Below, piece after piece: positions 25,048-33,777 of a stretch of DNA of 64,000 bases; position 1 is the stretch's first letter; every line of letters begins with the position of its first letter. Origin of the DNA: Alphaproteobacteria bacterium (GTDB lineage Bacteria; Pseudomonadota; Alphaproteobacteria; Micavibrionales; Micavibrionaceae); contig JAGRHC010000029.1 of the NCBI GenBank assembly GCA_020445145.1, positions 1-64,000 of the forward strand, given 5' to 3'. The notes beneath the pieces were generated by a model. It saw only the letters and a program-made list of their open reading frames with translations. It made no database searches and was not told the DNA's origin. The translations under genes and the position numbers were made by a program.

Positions 25048-26721
25048 TTATACTCTGGCTTTGATGTTGGATAAAAAGGTTTCTACTTCTCCTCTCAGAT
25101 CGTCTGTTCTTTCTGATAAATCGTTGGCGGCATGGCTGACATTGTTTGACGCTTTTTGTGTTTCCGAGGCGCTTTCTGAAACAATCGAGGCAATGTTGCC
25201 GACATCTTTTGTTCTTTCGGAAGCGGACTGGGTGTTTTTTACAATTTCCTGGATTGCTTCGGATTGTTGGTCCATCGCATAGGCAACAGATTTTGAAATT
25301 TCATTGATCTGATTGATGACGGCACTGATTTTCTCTATAACCTGAACGAAATTTCGGGTTGCGCTTTGCATGTCGTTGATTTGTTCGGATATTTCTTCCG
25401 TCGCTTTTTCTGTCTGTGATGCCAGACTTTTTACCTCATTTGCCACGATTGCGAACCCTTTTCCGGCGTCTCCGGCTCTTGCTGCCTCAATTGTTGCGTT
25501 CAGGGCGAGAAGATTTGTCTGTTCGGCGATATCTTGAATGAGGCTAAGAACCTCACCAATTTTTTCTGAAGATCCTGCAAGCTGGCGGATGGCTTTGCCG
25601 GCCTGATCGGCTTCAGATACGGCATCGGACGATATTGTGCTGGCCTGAGATATTTGCTTGTTTATTTCTTTGATGGAGGCCAGCATTTCTTCAGAGGCGC
25701 TGGCGACGATGGTTACATTGGTTTCCGCCGTTTGCGATACATCGCTTAGTTCTGCTGATTTTCCTTTGCCTGTATCCGAAAGGGAGAGTAGTTCCTTTGA
25801 TGTTTTTTCCAGTTCTTTGGTTGCGGCTCCCATGCTTTGCAGGAAGCGGGATATGTTTTTATCAAAATTAGTGGTCATATTCATCAGCATTTCAGCATGT
25901 TCCAGCTTTATCTGCTGCTCTTTTTTCTGCTCTTTTTCGAGGCTATCGGCTTTTAGTTTATTCTCTTTGAATATCTGGACCGTTTTCGCCATCACGCCGA
26001 TCTCATCGTTTAAATTGACAAACGGTATTTCTATTCCCATGTTGTTGTTGGCCAGTTCGCTCATGGTATGGGTTATAATCCCAATTGGTTTTACAATTTT
26101 ATTTTGAGATGTTCGCCAACTCATAACGGCAATTGCCAGGGACATGAGAACAGAAGTCCCAATGAGGACGGCAATGAATTTTTCTTTTTGCTCAATAGCA
26201 TGGTTCAGGTTTTGAAACTCTGTTTCGATTACGGAGGAAAAATCCTCCATTGCCCCTTCCAGGTATTCGAAGTCTTCTTGAAATGTGTCGTAGCTTTTGC
26301 CAATTGCCTCTTTGTTGGCAAATACGTCGGTGGCTATTTTTTGAGCGCTGTTGATGTAACGGCTGAGTGGCTCTTTTAGATGGTCAAGGCTTGCGTTGAC
26401 CGAGGGGGAGAGGTTTGCTGATTCTACTTCAGAGATCAAGCGTTGAAAATTTTGGGCATGTTCGCTTGTGGCATTGATTGCGTCCTGACGTTCGGCCTGA
26501 TTGTCTTCCTGAGCCAGTTTGATTGCATAGAGTACGTCAGCTCGAAGTCCGTCATGCATCATATCGGCTTCCACCTGATTGCGCAGGGCGGCGGCGATTG
26601 TTGTCGATTGTTTGTAGATATTGTTTGTGTTGTACAATTCGAAGACTGCAATAGAGCCTAGAAGAATGACTACAATTAAAAACAGGCTGTTGGTCGTTAG
26701 TATTCTTGTACTTATTTTCAT
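25048..26721 (-). CDS. Membrane-bound methyl-accepting chemotaxis protein
   Basis: A 557-residue chemoreceptor: N-terminal membrane segment ([18 protein letters not shown], residues 12-29), a ~160-residue helical periplasmic sensor domain, a second membrane segment ([21 protein letters not shown], near 185-205, quoted in part), HAMP ([20 protein letters not shown]) and the MCP signalling domain with tip [19 protein letters not shown]. The periplasmic domain is helical and resembles four-helix-bundle sensors; its ligand is unknown. No CheA/CheW-binding pentapeptide tail is seen. The gene lies between two copies of an odc fragment, suggesting that it was added to an older pycB-odc arrangement. 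Confidence 0.93.
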   Translation of the reverse strand: MKISTRILTTNSLFLIVVILLGSIAVFELYNTNNIYKQSTTIAAALRNQVEADMMHDGLRADVLYAIKLAQEDNQAERQDAINATSEHAQNFQRLISEVESANLSPSVNASLDHLKEPLSRYINSAQKIATDVFANKEAIGKSYDTFQEDFEYLEGAMEDFSSVIETEFQNLNHAIEQKEKFIAVLIGTSVLMSLAIAVMSWRTSQNKIVKPIGIITHTMSELANNNMGIEIPFVNLNDEIGVMAKTVQIFKENKLKADSLEKEQKKEQQIKLEHAEMLMNMTTNFDKNISRFLQSMGAATKELEKTSKELLSLSDTGKGKSAELSDVSQTAETNVTIVASASEEMLASIKEINKQISQASTISSDAVSEADQAGKAIRQLAGSSEKIGEVLSLIQDIAEQTNLLALNATIEAARAGDAGKGFAIVANEVKSLASQTEKATEEISEQINDMQSATRNFVQVIEKISAVINQINEISKSVAYAMDQQSEAIQEIVKNTQSASERTKDVGNIASIVSESASETQKASNNVSHAANDLSERTDDLRGEVETFLSNIKARV

Positions 26722-26971
26722 GAAATCTCTCCTGAAAAACGAACTTTTTGCGTCGTGATTCTAACAACTTTCGCGATAGAATTCTATATATTTACAACTA
26801 TGTTTTTGGGGGCTTGTTTTCTGAGCTCTGTATTTTGTTGTCATATGAATTTATGGTTTGACAAAGTGCAAGCAACTATATGTAGCTTATAGTCGTTTTA
26901 CCGAATGCAAAGACTTTCAACGTACGGTTGAAGTGTGGCGGGTGCCGCGCTTTTTTCGAGTTTTGTAAATA

Positions 26972-26990
26972 AGCCGATTTTAGATCGGCC
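26972..26990 (-). terminator. Terminator hairpin after the decarboxylase gene
   Basis: AGCCGAT/ATCGGC stem directly after the stop codon (26999-27001), followed on the minus strand by TTATTTAC. The T-tail is modest; same hairpin as at 24878. Confidence 0.55.
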
Positions 26991-27056
26991 TATTTGTTTT
27001 ACAACGCTTCGATGCAGTAGCTTTTGAGCGGGGCGAACCCGTTGAAGCTGACGGCG
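26973..27056 (-). repeat. Duplicated 3' end of the decarboxylase gene (right, intact copy)
   Basis: The parental copy, being continuous with the intact decarboxylase gene. See 24881-24963. Confidence 0.85.
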
Positions 27057-28267
27057 GAGTAGGTTGTTGTGTAGGCGCCGGTGGATTCGATCCAGACGTG
27101 ATCGCCGATCTGGAGGTTGTCCGGGAGCGGGTAGAGATTTTTCTCGTACAGGACGTCTACAGAATCACAGGTTGGGCCTGCGATCACGCATGGTGATACA
27201 GGGCCGCCGTCATGCGGCGTGGTGATTGGATAGCGGATCGCCTCGTCCATGGTTTCAGCCATACCGCCGAATTTCCCGATATCAAGGTAGACCCAGCGCA
27301 CCGGATCGTTCTCGGATTTGCGGGAGATCAGGACGACTTCGGCGCGGATGATGCCGGCGTCGCCAACCATACCGCGGCCCGGCTCGATGATGATGTCGAG
27401 TTTGCGTTTGCCGAAGTGCTTTTTCAATGCGTTACGAATAGCCTTGCCGTAAGTTTTTACGGTTGGGATATCCTTCAGGTATTTTGCTGGGAAGCCGCCG
27501 CCCATGTTGACCATGGACAGAGTTACGCCGCGGGCTTCCAGTTCCTTGAAGACGCTGGCGACTTTAGACAGGGCTGCGTCCCACGCGGTTGTGTCGGATT
27601 GTTGTGAGCCGACGTGGAAGGAAACACCGTAAGGTTTCAGGCCGTATTCTTGTGATGCGGCGAGGATTTCAACCGCCATCGGCAGGTCGCATCCGAATTT
27701 CCGGGAGAGCGGCCATTCTGCGCCTTCGCAGTCGAAAAGGACGCGGCAGTAAATACGGGCTCCGGGGGCGGCGCGCGCGACTTTTTGCATTTCTTCCATG
27801 CTGTCGACGGCGAAAAGGGTGATACCTTTGCTGTGGGCGTAGGCGATATCACGCTCTTTCTTGATTGTGTTCCCGAAGGAGATGCGATCAGGGGTTGCTC
27901 CGGCGGCCAGCGCCATATCGATTTCACCGGTGGAGGCGACATCGAAGCTTGAGCCCTGGGAGGCTAGTTGTGCGAGGAGTTCCTCGGCCGGGTTTGCTTT
28001 TACAGCGTAGAATACGGCGGCTTCCGGCAAGGCTTGACGGAAGGTGATGTAATTCTGACGCACGACGTTCAGGTCTACGACAACGCATGGACCAGTGTGC
28101 GGGATCATCGACATGAACTCACGCACACGCTCACGGAAAGACAGAAACGCCTTTTGTGGGCATGACAGCGGCGCAAGCGCGTTGTCGTTTACGATCTCAT
28201 CGTTTAAAATTGTATTGCAGATGTCGAAAGAGGCACCTTGCCCCTCGAACGGTGTTAATGACGCCAT
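26999..28267 (-). CDS. Ornithine/diamino acid decarboxylase, PLP fold type III
   Basis: Group IV decarboxylase making putrescine from ornithine (or cadaverine from lysine). The 422-residue protein has VFYAVKANP with the PLP-binding lysine, SFHVGSQQSDTTAW with the catalytic-site histidine, the diphosphate-binding NMGGGFPAKY, EPGRGMVGDAG and the active-site GPTCDSVDVLYE cysteine motif characteristic of eukaryotic-type ODC. The last residues AYTTTYSAVSFNGFAP bind PLP. I start at ATG 28267 with GAGGGTT 8 bp upstream; a further ATG at 28282 adds five residues. Substrate preference (ornithine versus lysine) cannot be settled by eye. The upstream 28268-28561 region is AT-rich and holds its promoter; nothing else is visible there. 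Confidence 0.92.
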   Translation of the reverse strand: MASLTPFEGQGASFDICNTILNDEIVNDNALAPLSCPQKAFLSFRERVREFMSMIPHTGPCVVVDLNVVRQNYITFRQALPEAAVFYAVKANPAEELLAQLASQGSSFDVASTGEIDMALAAGATPDRISFGNTIKKERDIAYAHSKGITLFAVDSMEEMQKVARAAPGARIYCRVLFDCEGAEWPLSRKFGCDLPMAVEILAASQEYGLKPYGVSFHVGSQQSDTTAWDAALSKVASVFKELEARGVTLSMVNMGGGFPAKYLKDIPTVKTYGKAIRNALKKHFGKRKLDIIIEPGRGMVGDAGIIRAEVVLISRKSENDPVRWVYLDIGKFGGMAETMDEAIRYPITTPHDGGPVSPCVIAGPTCDSVDVLYEKNLYPLPDNLQIGDHVWIESTGAYTTTYSAVSFNGFAPLKSYCIEAL

Positions 28268-28561
28268 AGCGGTAACCCTCATGTTGCGTGGGGCTTGGTC
28301 CCCAAATCAACCCAAGTTTTACGCCGTTGCATAAACCGCTATTTCAGGCCAGGGGCACGTACGTGATACTGAAGGATATTATCTCTCAGTGGCGACTTAG
28401 ATACAATCTTTTTGTGCATCTTGTCAAAAAAAAAATTATAAAATTTATGCTGCCAATTCAGTGTCTTGCCTGGATGTGGCGGATTCCCTTCTTTTCCACG
28501 AGAGTCAGTTTCAGAATCTGCACCCTTGTATTTCGGAAAATTATTTTGGTTCTTGTTGGTT

Positions 28562-29515
28562 TTAAGGCTTCGCAGGCTTTTCCGGGATCGGGTAGAGCGG
28601 CTCTTTCTTGACGGGCTCGCTCAGAAGGTCGATGTCGTCCAGATTGTTTTCGCTGTTTTTGCAGTTGACCGGGCGTTTCAGAAGTTCAGGCCATTTGTCG
28701 ACCCAGCCATCTTCGTAACCGGCTTCCTGTATCATGTCGTATTGAACGCATCTTGTGGGCGGCAGGGCTTGAAGGTAGCTGTGCAGGACTGCCGGGGGTA
28801 CGTATTTGTCCTGACCGCCGATGAAGTGATATTGCGGGACGTGAGACAGCTTGTCAGCTTCGTCGACCGGGTTCAGGGATTGGGTTAGAACAGGGGCCTG
28901 CAGCGCTGCGCTTTGGGCTTTATGGTCCATGACGCCTGCGACGGTGCGCAGGGAAAGGATGTCTGTGCGGCGGGTTGCGAGCAGAGATGCGACGGTTCCG
29001 CCGCCTGCGTAGCCAATCAGGTTGAAACCGCGCAGGTCGTAGCGAAGCGCCATTTCATCAAGTGCGGCGTTGACCGAGTTGATCACTTGCTGTCCGTAGC
29101 GGGCTTCGTGCCAAAGAGCGGGTGGGCAGTCTTCTGCGCGGTCCATCATGCCGGAATACTGGCAGGGGCGTGCGATGTAAATTACGTTTTGAGCATCGTC
29201 TTTTGATGCCAGATGCAGGCCGACCGGGTTTTGCGGGGTCGGATTATCTTTCCATTCGCGCGGTGAAGTCCATACATCACCGTCTCCGGCAATATATACG
29301 TTGGCGACGCCGCCACGTTTGTGGATTCTCTCGAAGACGGTCAGGGCAAAAGGCGCTGCTGGAACCTGACGTTTTAGCATCCATGCCGGCGCGGCGATTC
29401 GTTGGGCAACTTCGGCGCGGTAGGCCGGTAAGGTTGTTGTCAGGCAGCCACCAAGCGCGAGTGTTGCAAGGATTGATAGCTTCAGGGTAGCAGGGGACAG
29501 TTTGCGTGATTTCAT
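28562..29515 (-). CDS. Alpha/beta-hydrolase-like lipoprotein lacking the usual nucleophile
   Basis: A 317-residue protein with lipoprotein signal peptide ending in LALGGC (Cys about residue 24). The rest has an alpha/beta-hydrolase pattern: strand VANVYIAGDGD, then NLIGYAGGGTVASLL at the nucleophile elbow (normally G-x-S-x-G), and HFIGGQDKYVPP with a late acidic/His position. The elbow reads G-Y-A-G-G, so the serine is alanine: either catalysis is lost or another residue serves. Cysteine pairs (ARPCQYSG, EDCPPALW, TRCVQY, PVNCKN) suggest disulfides in the periplasm. ATG 29515 is preferred; a TTG precedes it by two codons. Possibly an autotransporter/envelope accessory; not known. Confidence 0.75.
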   Translation of the reverse strand: MKSRKLSPATLKLSILATLALGGCLTTTLPAYRAEVAQRIAAPAWMLKRQVPAAPFALTVFERIHKRGGVANVYIAGDGDVWTSPREWKDNPTPQNPVGLHLASKDDAQNVIYIARPCQYSGMMDRAEDCPPALWHEARYGQQVINSVNAALDEMALRYDLRGFNLIGYAGGGTVASLLATRRTDILSLRTVAGVMDHKAQSAALQAPVLTQSLNPVDEADKLSHVPQYHFIGGQDKYVPPAVLHSYLQALPPTRCVQYDMIQEAGYEDGWVDKWPELLKRPVNCKNSENNLDDIDLLSEPVKKEPLYPIPEKPAKP

Positions 29516-29636
29516 GTTCAATGGACCGGAGCGTTATTTACAAAATACTTTTTCAGACAGTATCACGAGGCGCGGGTTGGCGCATGATGTTTTCAGAAGT
29601 TTTTCACAGATTTTCCGTTTTCTCTTATCCGGCTTG

Positions 29637-30401
29637 TTATGCTGCTGCGATTTCGATTTCGACGGGGGTGTGGTCGGAGGGCTTGTCCCAGCCGCGCGGC
29701 GTAGCGTTGATATTTGCTGCGATCAGTTTATCGGCTATGCGCGGCGATAGTAGGACATGGTCGATGCGGATACCGTTGTTTTTCGGCCATGCGCCGGCTT
29801 GATAGTCCCAAAATGAATATTGGCCGGCTCTGGTGTCGTGGACGCGGAAGGCATCTGTCAGGCCGAGGTTTAAGAGTGCGCGAAAGGCTTTGCGTGTTTC
29901 TAGGCGGAATAAGGCGTCTTCCTGCCAGACTTTTGGGTCGTAGCAGTCTTTTTCTTCGGGGATGACATTGAAGTCTCCGCCGATCAAAAACGGAATGTCG
30001 TCCTGGCGAAGTTCGCTAAGGCGGTCATAAAGGCGTTTCATCCACGCCAGTTTATAGTCGTATTTGGGGCCGGGGCAGGGGTTTCCGTTTGGCAGGTAGA
30101 TGTTGATCAGTCGTATGTCGTTTGTTTCGACCTCAAGGTAGCGGGCCTGATCGTCTTGTGCGCCGCCGGGCAGGGCATCCATGATTTTTTTTAGCGGGCT
30201 TTTGGAAAAGATCGCGACGCCGTTATAGGTTTTTTGTCCGACTGCCATCACTTCATAATCGGAAGAGATTTTTTCCAGAGGGAAATCCAGACTTTTGAGT
30301 TCCTGCACCATCAAGATGTCTGGCGCGTTGTCGGTCAGGTAGCGCCGGACGTGTTCTTCCCGGGCTTTGATTGAGTTGACGTTCCATGTGCCTATTTTCA
30401 T
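29637..30401 (-). CDS. xthA: Exodeoxyribonuclease III
   Basis: AP endonuclease/3'-5' exonuclease of base excision repair. The 254-residue protein begins MKIGTWNVNSIKAREEHV and has metal-binding VQELKS (Glu), catalytic NIYLPNGNPC, GGDFNVIPEEKD (Asp/Asn), and the closing RIDHVLLSP and PSDHTPVEIEI with the catalytic Asp-His. Full length and all active-site residues present. It is 2 bp downstream of the Fe-S protein gene and likely co-transcribed. Confidence 0.97.
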   Translation of the reverse strand: MKIGTWNVNSIKAREEHVRRYLTDNAPDILMVQELKSLDFPLEKISSDYEVMAVGQKTYNGVAIFSKSPLKKIMDALPGGAQDDQARYLEVETNDIRLINIYLPNGNPCPGPKYDYKLAWMKRLYDRLSELRQDDIPFLIGGDFNVIPEEKDCYDPKVWQEDALFRLETRKAFRALLNLGLTDAFRVHDTRAGQYSFWDYQAGAWPKNNGIRIDHVLLSPRIADKLIAANINATPRGWDKPSDHTPVEIEIAAA

Positions 30402-30403
30402 TT

Positions 30404-30724
30404 TTATATCACTGAGAATGAGCTGCCGCAGCCACAGCCGGAGACGGCGTTGGGGTTGTCGATTTTAAAGGTTGCGCCGATCATGGTATCTTCGAAGGAA
30501 ACGGTGGCGCCGCTCAGGAAGGGGAGCGATATGTCGTCGGTCAGGACAGTGTCTTCGAAGATGATGTCCTTGTCGCTCTTGTTTTCGGTGAGCTCCATTT
30601 TGTATTGAAAACCCGAGCAGCCTCCACCTTCGACGCGGATGCGGAGGAGCAGGGCCGGCTTGTTCTGCTCTTTGCGGAGGGTCTGGAGGCGCGCTGTGGC
30701 GCTTGGGTCGATGTGGAGTGTCAT
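30404..30724 (-). CDS. A-type iron-sulfur carrier (ErpA/IscA family)
   Basis: A 106-residue Fe-S cluster assembly carrier. Starts at ATG 30724 (MTLHIDPSATARLQTLRKEQ). It has the three cluster-ligand cysteines: VEGGGCSGFQYKMEL and SGCGCGSSFSV. The SFSV ending is as in ErpA. An ATG-equivalent 12 codons upstream (MFFKYLL) is not family-like. It should donate [2Fe-2S]/[4Fe-4S] clusters to apoproteins; whether it is ErpA or IscA/SufA cannot be fixed from the motif. It is followed directly by xthA. Confidence 0.93.
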   Translation of the reverse strand: MTLHIDPSATARLQTLRKEQNKPALLLRIRVEGGGCSGFQYKMELTENKSDKDIIFEDTVLTDDISLPFLSGATVSFEDTMIGATFKIDNPNAVSGCGCGSSFSVI

Positions 30725-30829
30725 GGGGGGATTATAGGGCAGGAGATATTTAAAAAACAATATGCCACATTTTTTTTGTAAAATTTTGGAATTGTTTTTG
30801 ATAGTGTGTGCGGATGTATAAAAACGAGT

Positions 30830-31288
30830 ATGGGAAAGCAGGGGGCGATTTTGAGGCTTAAGTTTGATAGTTTTGCAGATATTCCAATGGGTGCCAAGGC
30901 ACCTGATGTTGTTGAGGAAAGTTGTTTATTGGCAGGGGATTGTATTTTTTGGGCTAATCGGAAGATGGCGTCGGTGGACAAGCTTCAGGAGCAGCTTGGT
31001 TTTGTTGCTTCGTTTTTTGATGCCCGTGCGGCTTCGCATGATGGATATTCGGAGTTTTCCGCTTCATGCCGTGATCTTCTTTCGAAGAGAGGTGGGAGGG
31101 AGGCGCTGCGCGGCAAGTTGATGGAAGCCAGCCGTAAATTGGCAGATTTAGCCGTTTGTGCAGGTGCGGGCCGGGAAGCTGTTGAGGAGCTTATTGTTGA
31201 TAGCGTTACTTGCAGGCAATACAACAGTCGCTTTCAATTTATTGAGGGAGATATTGATTATCTGCCTCGGGAATCTGCGCCGGCTTGA
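30830..31288 (+). CDS. Hypothetical protein, 152 aa
   Basis: Not recognised. The reading frame begins at ATG 30830 (MGKQGAILRLKFDSFADIPM; a GTG at 30806 is also possible). It is soluble, helical, rich in Ala and Arg with several cysteines (VEESCLLAGDC, SASCRDLL, AVCAGAG, TCRQYN). Divergent from the Fe-S carrier gene with ~105 bp between, and 92 bp before dgt. It has strong Shine-Dalgarno neither place, so the start is uncertain. Confidence 0.6.
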   Translation: MGKQGAILRLKFDSFADIPMGAKAPDVVEESCLLAGDCIFWANRKMASVDKLQEQLGFVASFFDARAASHDGYSEFSASCRDLLSKRGGREALRGKLMEASRKLADLAVCAGAGREAVEELIVDSVTCRQYNSRFQFIEGDIDYLPRESAPA

Positions 31289-31380
31289 TTCTGGGGGGGC
31301 GTCGATTTTTGATGGCTTCTTGATCTTCGAAGAGAATCCCTGTTTGATCTTTCTCAGGTGTTTTTGCGTGGGGAAGAGAA

Positions 31381-32586
31381 TTGGCTGCGGATCAGATTAT
31401 TGCTTATAACTATTGTGCTTTGCCTTTGGCGGTGTACGCTTGTCGTCCTGATCAGAGCGCGGGGCGGATTTATGACGAGCCGGAGAGCCGTCACAGGACG
31501 CCTTTTCAGCGGGACCGGGACAGGATCATTCATTCGAGCGCGTTCCGGCGGCTGAAGTATAAAACGCAGGTTTTTGTCTATCATATCGGGGATCATTACC
31601 GCACGCGGCTTTCGCATACGCTGGAGGTGGCACAGATTACGCGTACGATTGCGCGCAGTCTGATGGTGAATGAGGATCTGGCGGAAGGGATAGCTTTGGC
31701 GCATGATCTGGGGCATACGCCGTTTGCGCATATTGGCGAAGAGTTTTTGAAGACCTGTATGGAGCCTTATGGCGGGTTTGATCATAACGATCAGTCTTTG
31801 CGGGTTCTGACGACGCTGGAGCGGAAATATCCGCGCTGGCCGGGGCTTAATTTGACATGGGAGACTCTGGAGGGGGTGGTCAAGCATAACGGGCCCTTGA
31901 GGGAGGCGCCTCATATCGCTGTGGCCGAGCTTCAGGAGAAGGTTGATTTACGGCTCGATACTTACGCCTCGATGGAGGCGCAGGCGGCGGCTATTTCGGA
32001 TGATATCGCTTATAACAATCACGATATTGAAGACGGGCTACGGGCCGGATTGTTTACGCTTGAAGAGCTTGAGGGTATTCCTCTTCTGGCAAAAGTGCTC
32101 GGGGATGTTCGGGCGGCTTATCCCGATGTTGCTCAGCGCTATATCGTTCAGGAAATGGTGCGGGAGATGATCGGGGCGATGGTTGAAGATGTTTTGATCG
32201 AGACGCGCAAACGAATCGATTCGATCAAACCTCAATCGCCGGAGGATATTCGTCTGGCGGGGCGACAGGCTGTTGCTTTTTCTGAAGAAATGCGTGAAGA
32301 GGTCCAGAACTTAAGGGAATTTTTGTTCCGGCGCATGTACCGGCATTATACGATCAACCGGATATGGTTGAAGGTCGAACGGATCGTGCCGGACTTATTC
32401 AAAGCTTTCCACAGGAATCATATGTTGCTTCCTGACCCCTGGCAGAAGCGGGTGGAAGAGGCCGGGGGGCTTACGGATGAGCGCAGAAAAGCTCGCGTTG
32501 TGGCGGATTATATCGCCGGGATGACGGACCGTTATGCCATTCGGGAGCATGAAAGGCTCTTTGACCTTTATGGGGATTTTAGGTAA
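31381..32586 (+). CDS. dgt: dGTP triphosphohydrolase-like HD protein
   Basis: Deoxyguanosinetriphosphate triphosphohydrolase family, splitting dNTPs to deoxynucleosides and triphosphate. The 401-residue protein has FQRDRDRIIHSSAFRRLKYK (about residues 42-61) and the HD metal-binding set: RLSHTLEVAQI (His), ALAHDLGHTPFAHIGE (His-Asp) and later DDIAYNNHDIEDGL (Asp). Start is TTG 31381 with GGGGAAGAG 2 bp upstream; no ATG is available. In many alphaproteobacteria dgt is followed by argS; here argS is missing and the SPOR protein comes next. Confidence 0.93.
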   Translation: MAADQIIAYNYCALPLAVYACRPDQSAGRIYDEPESRHRTPFQRDRDRIIHSSAFRRLKYKTQVFVYHIGDHYRTRLSHTLEVAQITRTIARSLMVNEDLAEGIALAHDLGHTPFAHIGEEFLKTCMEPYGGFDHNDQSLRVLTTLERKYPRWPGLNLTWETLEGVVKHNGPLREAPHIAVAELQEKVDLRLDTYASMEAQAAAISDDIAYNNHDIEDGLRAGLFTLEELEGIPLLAKVLGDVRAAYPDVAQRYIVQEMVREMIGAMVEDVLIETRKRIDSIKPQSPEDIRLAGRQAVAFSEEMREEVQNLREFLFRRMYRHYTINRIWLKVERIVPDLFKAFHRNHMLLPDPWQKRVEEAGGLTDERRKARVVADYIAGMTDRYAIREHERLFDLYGDFR

Positions 32587-32676
32587 CACTTGAGTTTAGG
32601 GTATATCGCTCGGGACGTTCGTTTTCGGGTCTGAATTCCAGTCTTACACTTCGCGTAAATCTAAGGGGGCACCGCC

Positions 32677-33777
32677 ATGAGTCAGGACAATCAATTCCAG
32701 CAGTACGGATACGATCACTATCTGAAGGCTCCTCCCAAGGGGGCTGGTGGTGTTCGTCTGAAGCCGCAGCCGCCGGGGTTTGCCGAGCGTCTGAAGGGGC
32801 GTTTTGAAAATCCACTTTTTGCGACTGCGGTGCTTTTGGTCGCTGGCGCCGTGTTTGCCGGGGTTTTGATTATGGCGTATCCGTCTGATGATGCGGATAC
32901 GGCGGCGGTTCCGATTGTAACAGCCGATTTGCGGCCTGTAAAAGTTCAACCAGAAGCGCGCGGCGGGATGGAAGTTCCTTATCGTGACAGCACGGTTCTG
33001 GCAGATATCGGTAGTTCTTCGTCTTATTCCAATCAGGACGGGGTTGAAAATCTTCTGGCGCCTTCGCCTCCGGTTGATCTGGCGAGTAAGGAAGAGGCTT
33101 TCTCGGCGGCTGTTGATGATGTTCGGCCTGATGATGTCGGGGCCGAAAATTTGTTGCAGAAGATCGATTCCCCTGAGGGGCTTGCGGCGGCTATGCCTGA
33201 GCCTGGGGCTGAGTCGGAGGTGGAGCCTGTTGTTGATGTGAAGGCTGCGCAGGTTATTCCGCCGTCTTCTGTCGAGGAAGCGCAGGATGCTGCCGTTCAG
33301 GCGCAAAGTTCGGTTGATAACAGGCCGCGTTCTTTGCATGCAGCGGCGACGTCTCCCGAGACGATTGATTTTGTTAAGAGCGTGATGGATAAAAATAATG
33401 TGCCGGAGGCTCCGGTTGCTGCTCCTGCGCCAATTGCTGTACCTTCACCTTCTGCGTCTGCTGAGGCTTTGAATCAGGTTAGCCCTGCGGCTGGCGCGGC
33501 CTCTCCGAGTACGGCGCGCGCTGTGTCGGGTGGAGGTTACTATGTTCAGCTTGCGAGTATTACGGCGCGTGATCGTGCGGACGGTGAATGGAAGAAATTG
33601 CAGGCGTCTTATTCTTCACAGCTTGGCGGTGCAGATTATCGTGTTCAGGAAGCTAATCTGAGCGGGAAAGGGACTTTCTACCGTATTCAGGCTGGCCCTT
33701 TCAGCAAAGATGATGCGAATTCGATCTGCGCGGCGATTAAGGCGCAGAAACCGGGAGGATGTCTGGTTGTCAAATAA
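32677..33777 (+). CDS. SPOR-domain membrane protein
   Basis: A 366-residue inner-membrane protein binding septal peptidoglycan. Residues ~45-63 are one membrane segment (NPLFATAVLLVAGAVFAGVL) after a cytoplasmic part, then a long Pro/Ala/Ser/acidic periplasmic linker, and the C-terminal SPOR domain (~residue 285 to the end: GGGYYVQLASITARDRADGE, then YRVQEANLSGKGTFYRIQAG). SPOR domains recognise denuded glycan strands at the division site. Position between dgt and nagZ is conserved in alphaproteobacteria. The gene is followed by nagZ with an 11-bp overlap. Confidence 0.92.
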   Translation: MSQDNQFQQYGYDHYLKAPPKGAGGVRLKPQPPGFAERLKGRFENPLFATAVLLVAGAVFAGVLIMAYPSDDADTAAVPIVTADLRPVKVQPEARGGMEVPYRDSTVLADIGSSSSYSNQDGVENLLAPSPPVDLASKEEAFSAAVDDVRPDDVGAENLLQKIDSPEGLAAAMPEPGAESEVEPVVDVKAAQVIPPSSVEEAQDAAVQAQSSVDNRPRSLHAAATSPETIDFVKSVMDKNNVPEAPVAAPAPIAVPSPSASAEALNQVSPAAGAASPSTARAVSGGGYYVQLASITARDRADGEWKKLQASYSSQLGGADYRVQEANLSGKGTFYRIQAGPFSKDDANSICAAIKAQKPGGCLVVK

